In this document: piece by piece, positions 59,091 to 64,000 of the stretch | Layout of the letters: each line of letters starts with the position of its first letter | How positions within the stretch are numbered: position 1 is the stretch's first letter | NCBI RefSeq assembly: GCF_020283565.1 | Contig: NC_060060.1 | Span: forward strand, 4,216,001 to 4,280,000 | DNA: 64,000 nt | Source: Trifolium pratense | Taxonomy: Eukaryota > Streptophyta > Magnoliopsida > Fabales > Fabaceae | Direction of reading: 5' to 3' | Made by a program: the position numbers and the translations under genes | The notes under the pieces: model-generated | Told to the model about the DNA's origin: nothing | What the model saw: the letters and a program-made list of their open reading frames with translations, nothing else | The model's database searches: none

Positions 59091-59803
59091 CGCCAACATC
59101 ACCGACGAGAGAGAAGGCGGTCGGTGCGAAAAAAAAGTGATAAGAGAAGGTGACCGGTGTGTTGCTCTACCGCGTGTAGAATATGCTTAGTTTCCAAACA
59201 CATATCTGATATGTGTGTAATGAAAATAGAGTACTTCCTCCGGTGCATTTTATCAGTAACACATTGAGAAAAACACACAAACTAAAGAAACTTATTTTTT
59301 TATTAAAAACCCTAAAGTGTTATGTTTTATTACAAAACTAACCTTGAGAATTACTGGGAAAAACAGGCATAGAGAAAATAAAAAAATGCAATCAACAACA
59401 CAATAATATAATATAACGTCGAAACTCCAAACCGAAGAAAAAACCGGCCGTTGTCTAAACCGATAACCAGAGAATAAACACTATGTGAAAGTTGTTACAA
59501 CACATAGACTTCACTCTCAACCACCCCATGCCCCAGTACACTGTACACCCACACTCTCTAAAGTAAATATTTGAACTACATCTCAAATACTCTTAAACAA
59601 GAACATAAGAGAAAAGAAAAACGACATAAATATAAACTTAAAGTGTTTACCAGTGCTATTGCTTGGTGTGTTGAAACAAGGAACTTGAGGTCTCTTTATA
59701 TAGCATTGAACTCCTCCACTCTTTTTTCCTTCATTAACAATGTGAGACTTACATTGCAATCAACCCCAACAATATCCACCTTGATTGTAATAGTTTTCAA
59801 TCT

Positions 59804-59910
59804 TCATTGTCTACACCGACAATCATTATCTTCTGCTTCCATTGTCTATACCGACAATCATTGTCTTCACCGACAATCATAATTCTCATTGTCAATACCG
59901 ACAAATTAAA
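59804..59910. repeat. Minisatellite of ATTGTC..ACCGACAATC units
   Basis: Four short units (CATTGTCTACACCGACAATC, CATTGTCTATACCGACAATC, CATTGTCTTCACCGACAATC, CATTGTCAATACCGACAA) stand next to the polypurine tract of the copia relic. Each unit is itself a near-palindrome (TTGTC / GACAA). Confidence 0.85.
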
Positions 59911-59940
59911 TTATCATACTCCACCATAAAGAGTACACTA

Positions 59941-60040
59941 CACTTGGAACTTAACCATCCCAAGAATTTTCTTCACTTGGAACTAAACCATCCTAAGAAT
60001 TTTCTTCACTTGGAACCAAGTCATCCCAATAATTTCATCT
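59941..60040. repeat. Three tandem 33-bp repeats
   Basis: CACTTGGAACTTAACCATCC, CACTTGGAACTAAACCATCC and CACTTGGAACCAAGTCATCC start successive units, each followed by AAGAATTTTCTT or a variant. They lie in the untranslated 3' spacer of the copia relic. Confidence 0.85.
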
Positions 60041-60984
60041 CGAAACCTTGCTGAAAATTTATGGTACAACTTCCATGTCAATCGATGCCCATGTGCCACC
60101 TGAACAACTTCAAACTGCTCTGAAAACACCTTCATGCCATTGTTAGACTCCAACAATTTTAGTTTAGTTACATCACCTAGTAAACCTTGTTTCACTAGTC
60201 CAACTAAACTCATGTCACTAACAAGTACCCACCCGAAGATCCACAACTTAACTAAAACATGAGAATCACCACTAGTAACCGATGCATAACCAATAATAGT
60301 AGAACTATCTAACATGTATCTACCTGCTATCTATGCATCAAAGTTCAAGAAAATACTTCGCATCGTGTTAAAAGAAACTCACTCATACCTTGAACCTTAC
60401 AAGCTTTCCCGTCTCCAAGATGAACAACTCCACCTTCAACTAGCTCTAGGGATTCAAAAGTATTTCTTCTTCAAACACATATGGTAGGAGCTTCCAAAGT
60501 CCAATGCTCAACACTCCAATGATTCCCAACTTCCACTAGCACCTTCGCATCCTCATAATAATTTGTTGTTTCAGAAGTAACCCTAATAATTTTAAGTTTT
60601 CCTTCATTCAGGAACTAACTTGACAGCGCGTGACACTTTCACATATGACCCCAATTCTTATCATTTAATTTGTTGTATGATTAATAATCGTTTTAGTAAT
60701 CTCTGAGTTTATAAATAGAGACAAATTTTATTTTTTAAGATGGTTTTATAGAATTAAGTTAGACTCTATCTAAATTTTAAAAATAACAAACAAAATAATA
60801 GTTCTTACTATCCTAAAATATTTTAGGTTACAAAATATATCACTTCTTATTTTTATTTTTAGTCTCTATAAAAAAATATTTTTAATCATTGCAAATGTTT
60901 TTTCCTTTTTAATCTTAATCCCTAAAATACTTTTTAGTTGAAATAAAAAACTAAATTTGGAATTGGTTCTTATTAGACTTTTTT

Positions 60985-61080
60985 TTGTCAAATAACCTAG
61001 TGGCTATAAAATTATAAGTAGAATGTCCGGAGTTCGAACACCAACTCTTACACGTATAATGCGATGTCCTAGCTTACTAA
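60985..61080 (-). repeat. SINE-like repeat, family B, copy 3
   Basis: On minus: TAAGCTAGGACATCGCATTA, box B-like GTGTTCGAACTCCGGACATT, CTACTTATAATTTTATAGCC, ACTAGGTTATTTGACAAAAAA. Matches the plus copy at 45656. Confidence 0.6.
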
Positions 61081-61766
61081 GGACTAATTTAAACATCAAC
61101 AAATTCTAAATAGACTAAAAGACTAACAATAATCAAAACCAACATTTGTATTTGCAAGGTTTAATTTTTTTTTACTTACCATACTAATTAAAGAAAAAAT
61201 GTAATATTTGTAGAACCAAAAATATATTTAAAACAAAATCAACATATTTCCACCCTATCATGTGGAGAGAGGTTGCTAATCAATAAATAGATGGACAATT
61301 CACCTTATCTCAATTATATTTTTCTTTAATGTATGTATCGAGTTAGCTTCCTACATGAGATATTATTTGATTGCGACATTTTTAATTTCTATGGCCCAAT
61401 TTGATTAAATATAATTTTGAGTGTGGAGGATCATATTTGAAGTTGATTGAGTTTGGCTAAGTATACATGATCAATCAAGAGTTAGTGAGCTAAATATAAG
61501 AATAAATCCTAATTGCCGGTTGTTAGCAAAAATATTACGTTTTGTGTAAAATAGATACAAAAGAGTAAAGACATTATAGGTCCCCTCAATTTTACATGAG
61601 GGGTCTCTAAATTTTATATGCACGTGGTAATGTTTCATAATAACGTGAAGTTTCCAATCTCTGCTTGATTTTGGAAACCCTTTTCCTTCATTATATAGGT
61701 ACTAGCATGGGTCTCATAACATGACACGTGGCATGTCGTTTGAACAATGGAAATTGCATGTGATGA
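61081..61766. other. Spacer, nothing recognised
   Basis: AT-rich, without coding or bounded repeat structure. Confidence 0.4.
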
Positions 61767-62407
61767 CCTTAAGGAAATAACATGTGACACACCGTACATG
61801 AAAATATTGGGGTCAAGATTTCGTGTTGTCGAGATATCTGATTTCATGTAGTTAATACTATTCTGTTTCTGAATATAAGCAAAAAAAACAACTAGATCAA
61901 ATAGAGTATTTAAGCCATTATGGCCCAGATATATATTAATTTAATTTAGTGAACATAAAAAGTTGTTTCTTTGTTTATATTCAGAATCAAAGGGTATAAT
62001 GTAATCGTTAGGTTAAGATTTGATAATATTCTCGGAATTCAAAATCTATATTTAAGGTTTATTTTAGAGTGAAACAATTAAATTCGCCTTAAGGAAATAA
62101 CATGTGTGACACACCGTACATGAAAATATCGGGGTCATGATTTCGTGTTGTCAAAATATCTGATTTCATGTAGTTAATTAATACAAATTTGGTTCTGAAT
62201 ATAAGCAAAAAATAATTAAATCAAAGGGAGTATTTAAATCATTATGGTCCAGATATATGTTTTATTCAATGAAACTAGAAAGTTGTTTATTTCTTTATAG
62301 TCATAATCAAAAGACATATATTAGTAGTCGTTAGGTTAAGATTTGATAATAATCTCGGAATTCAAAATTTATATTCAGGATTTATTTTCGAGTGAAACAA
62401 TTAAAGT
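61767..62407 (+). repeat. Tandem duplication of a 320-bp unit
   Basis: Unit 1 starts CCTTAAGGAAATAACATG at 61767; unit 2 starts with the same bases at 62087. Shared landmarks follow in order: ACACACCGTACATGAAAATAT, TCTGATTTCATGTAGTTAAT, CATTATGG.CCAGATATAT, CGTTAGGTTAAGATTTGATAAT, and GAGTGAAACAATTAAA. The copies differ by many substitutions and small indels, so the event is not recent. Inside each unit, TGAATATAAGCAAAA and its partner resemble a Stowaway arm. Confidence 0.85.
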
Positions 62408-63636
62408 CCTAACTTCAGGTTTACTATTGATTTTCTTTTTATAATAGTTTAATATATAATATTTTTTTACGATAATAAATTTAACTCATTTCACTCAACA
62501 AAATAGTGTAAATATAAAAATGAGATATGATAAAAATCACGGTAACTAGCAAAAAATAATGACATGTGAATTAATAACATACGAACAACATATTGTTAAT
62601 TTATCTCTGAATATAATTCATCCTAAAGTTTTAGAAACCTCCAACTCCTTTATTCTTAAGCTCAGACCAGTTTATGCACTCATCTAATAATAGTTATTTA
62701 TAAATAAAAAAAACCTAAAAAACAATATTTAAAATAAATTAAAAGACATATCTCAATTTTTTTTTTTTTGAAGAGGCATATATAAAAAATTATATTAGTT
62801 CTCACTCAATTTGGTGTTAGGCATATGTTGACAATCACATAAGTTTTCATCAACGGTCTAGATCATTCGACTACATCAAATCCATTTCCAAGATAAATTG
62901 GTCCTTAATTGCTCACGTAGTTGTGTCCCGGCCTTAACAAAAATTAAGGGCAATAATTAAATAAGTGGCATGGAAATTGCCATGAGTGCTCCCCTTTTTA
63001 GATTCACTTGCTTGCTCTTAAATCAAACTCTTCATCATAACATAATTAATTAAACACTTTTTGTTTTAAAAAAATTAACTAAACACCTTAAACTTGTTGT
63101 TTTCTTGAATTTTACTTAGCTTAATTAGCTAAATTAAGATGGTGATTTAATAAAATGGTCATGCTAATTAAAGACATTAAAATCATAATGAAGCATCGGT
63201 TTCATTGAGATCTAAGTCACTTCCTTTAAATATATTATTATATTTAAATTTTATTTTTGAATATTATTATAGAAGTCTTGCTAACGTGTGCCTTAAAAGC
63301 ATATATTATACAATCTAAATGTAAAATAAAAATACAATAATTTAATTTTTGAAAAATTGTATGTACAATTTTTAAGAAGAATATTTAATGTATCTTTAGC
63401 ATATGTGTAGTTATTTTTTTCGTCTACCCTCAACTTATCATATCATATAAGTAGTTATTTATACTGGGTTTGACATTTGAGATTAAAACCAACAATTTTT
63501 AAATTTTCAAAAATTAAACTCATACAGAAAAAGAAAACTTACAAGCACTAAAATCCTGTCAAAAAATAAAAGCACTAAAATCACTAAATTAAATTTTTAA
63601 TCGCAGACTAAATTCATATTTTAATTTTAAAGGAAA
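62408..63636. other. Gene-free spacer
   Basis: AT-rich. A GCTAACGTGTGCC motif at 63281 resembles one end of the MITE family at 63637, but no right end is found. Confidence 0.35.
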
Positions 63637-63794
63637 ATGCTAAACAGTGTTCTCGAGACACTGATTAAGAAAACAAAAATAGTAATTTGGAACATGTGTA
63701 GTAACTCCTCAAAAGTTTTAAAAAATGTTATTTTCTATTCAAAATTTTCTTTTTTGATTTTCTTAACCAGTATTCCGGGGGTACCGGTTAACAT
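63637..63794. mobile_element. MITE-like fold-back, about 158 bp
   Basis: The left arm ATGCTAAACAGTGTTCTCGA, GACACTGATTAAGAAAA and the right arm TTTTCTTAACCAGTATTCCG, GTACCGGTTAACAT are inverted repeats over about 38 bp. Each arm also folds on itself. No exact target duplication. Confidence 0.55.
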
Positions 63795-64000
63795 ACCAAA
63801 TTTTAAATTCATGACTTAAGTGTTGACTAATAGTTGCATGCCATGTCGACAATCTTGAGTAGTGTTTAGTTTTATGATTCACTAGCCAGAAACATTGGAG
63901 CGATGAATCATGAAGGGAGGTACTAGTGTTTAGGGTACAATTAATTACGTGGAGTTATGTGATTAGTAGAGGAAATTTTATAATTAACACCCTTAATTGT
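63795..64000. other. Spacer at the right edge
   Basis: Nothing recognised. Confidence 0.4.

Larger units (their letters stand above)
59340..60640 (-). mobile_element. Copia-type retroelement, internally deleted, with 3' LTR
   Basis: On minus, frames give EDAKVLVEVGNHWSVEHWTLEAPT (gag-protease border), ESLELVEGGVVHLGDGKACK, LDSSTIIGYASVTSGDSHVL, and SLVGLVKQGLLGDVTKLKL. These are the protease-linked and GAG-pre-integrase regions of copia polyproteins. The frame then jumps to spacer sequence, so integrase and reverse transcriptase are lost. A purine tract GGTGGATAT ends at 59772. An LTR-like TGTTGGGGTTGATTGCAATG starts at 59771 and runs to roughly 59340 (end not fixed). Confidence 0.65.

Noticed and set aside
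59571..59882. 103-aa plus-strand open frame
   Set aside because: Antisense to the copia LTR and extended by the minisatellite that encodes repeated HCLHRQS.

Overview
The window is nuclear DNA from a flowering plant. Evidence: intron-containing genes with GT/AG junctions, plant-type proteins (an ABCB19-type auxin transporter, a CUL3, a plant THADA), a nuclear tRNA gene, a nuclear fragment of plastid ndhD, and very AT-rich spacers full of SINEs, MITEs, LTR and LINE relics. The repeat style (tRNA-like SINEs, copia LTRs starting TGTTGTGAATTC, TA-flanked fold-back elements) and protein similarity suggest a papilionoid legume, perhaps Medicago or a close relative. That assignment is by recognition, not by search.

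Layout. (1) 1-3948, minus: the 5' part of a THADA homologue, running off the left edge. (2) 4.2-8.1 kb: spacer with a SINE, an intact tRNA-Thr(AGU), a plastid ndhD fragment and a LINE end. (3) 8104-11472, minus: complete two-exon CULLIN-3, 730 aa. (4) 11.5-29 kb: about 17 kb without a gene, holding RNase H and reverse-transcriptase fragments, three SINE families, a CACTA terminus with hairpin repeats, a solo LTR with a nested fold-back element, and a Stowaway inside a SINE. (5) 29451-38354, plus: complete ten-exon ABCB19, 1250 aa, with a 3-kb ninth intron carrying a MITE and a SINE. (6) 38.4-64 kb: no gene recognised. It holds a second solo LTR of the same family with perfect target duplications, several MITEs, a 1.68-kb fold-back element sitting in a (TA)n microsatellite with a palindromic tandem array at its centre, a deleted copia element, and a 320-bp tandem duplication.

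The three protein genes are unrelated housekeeping or transport genes: tRNA-modification partner, ubiquitin-ligase scaffold, and auxin/brassinosteroid-type exporter. They do not form a pathway. ABCB19 function touches hormone signalling, but no functional linkage to its neighbours is implied.

The most unusual structures are the fold-back element at 50974-52649, a TIR element present twice with its core inverted (16.2 and 48.2 kb), the CACTA-end hairpin array (19.8-20.3 kb), and a 13-bp duplication that creates a second, frame-breaking splice donor in THADA.
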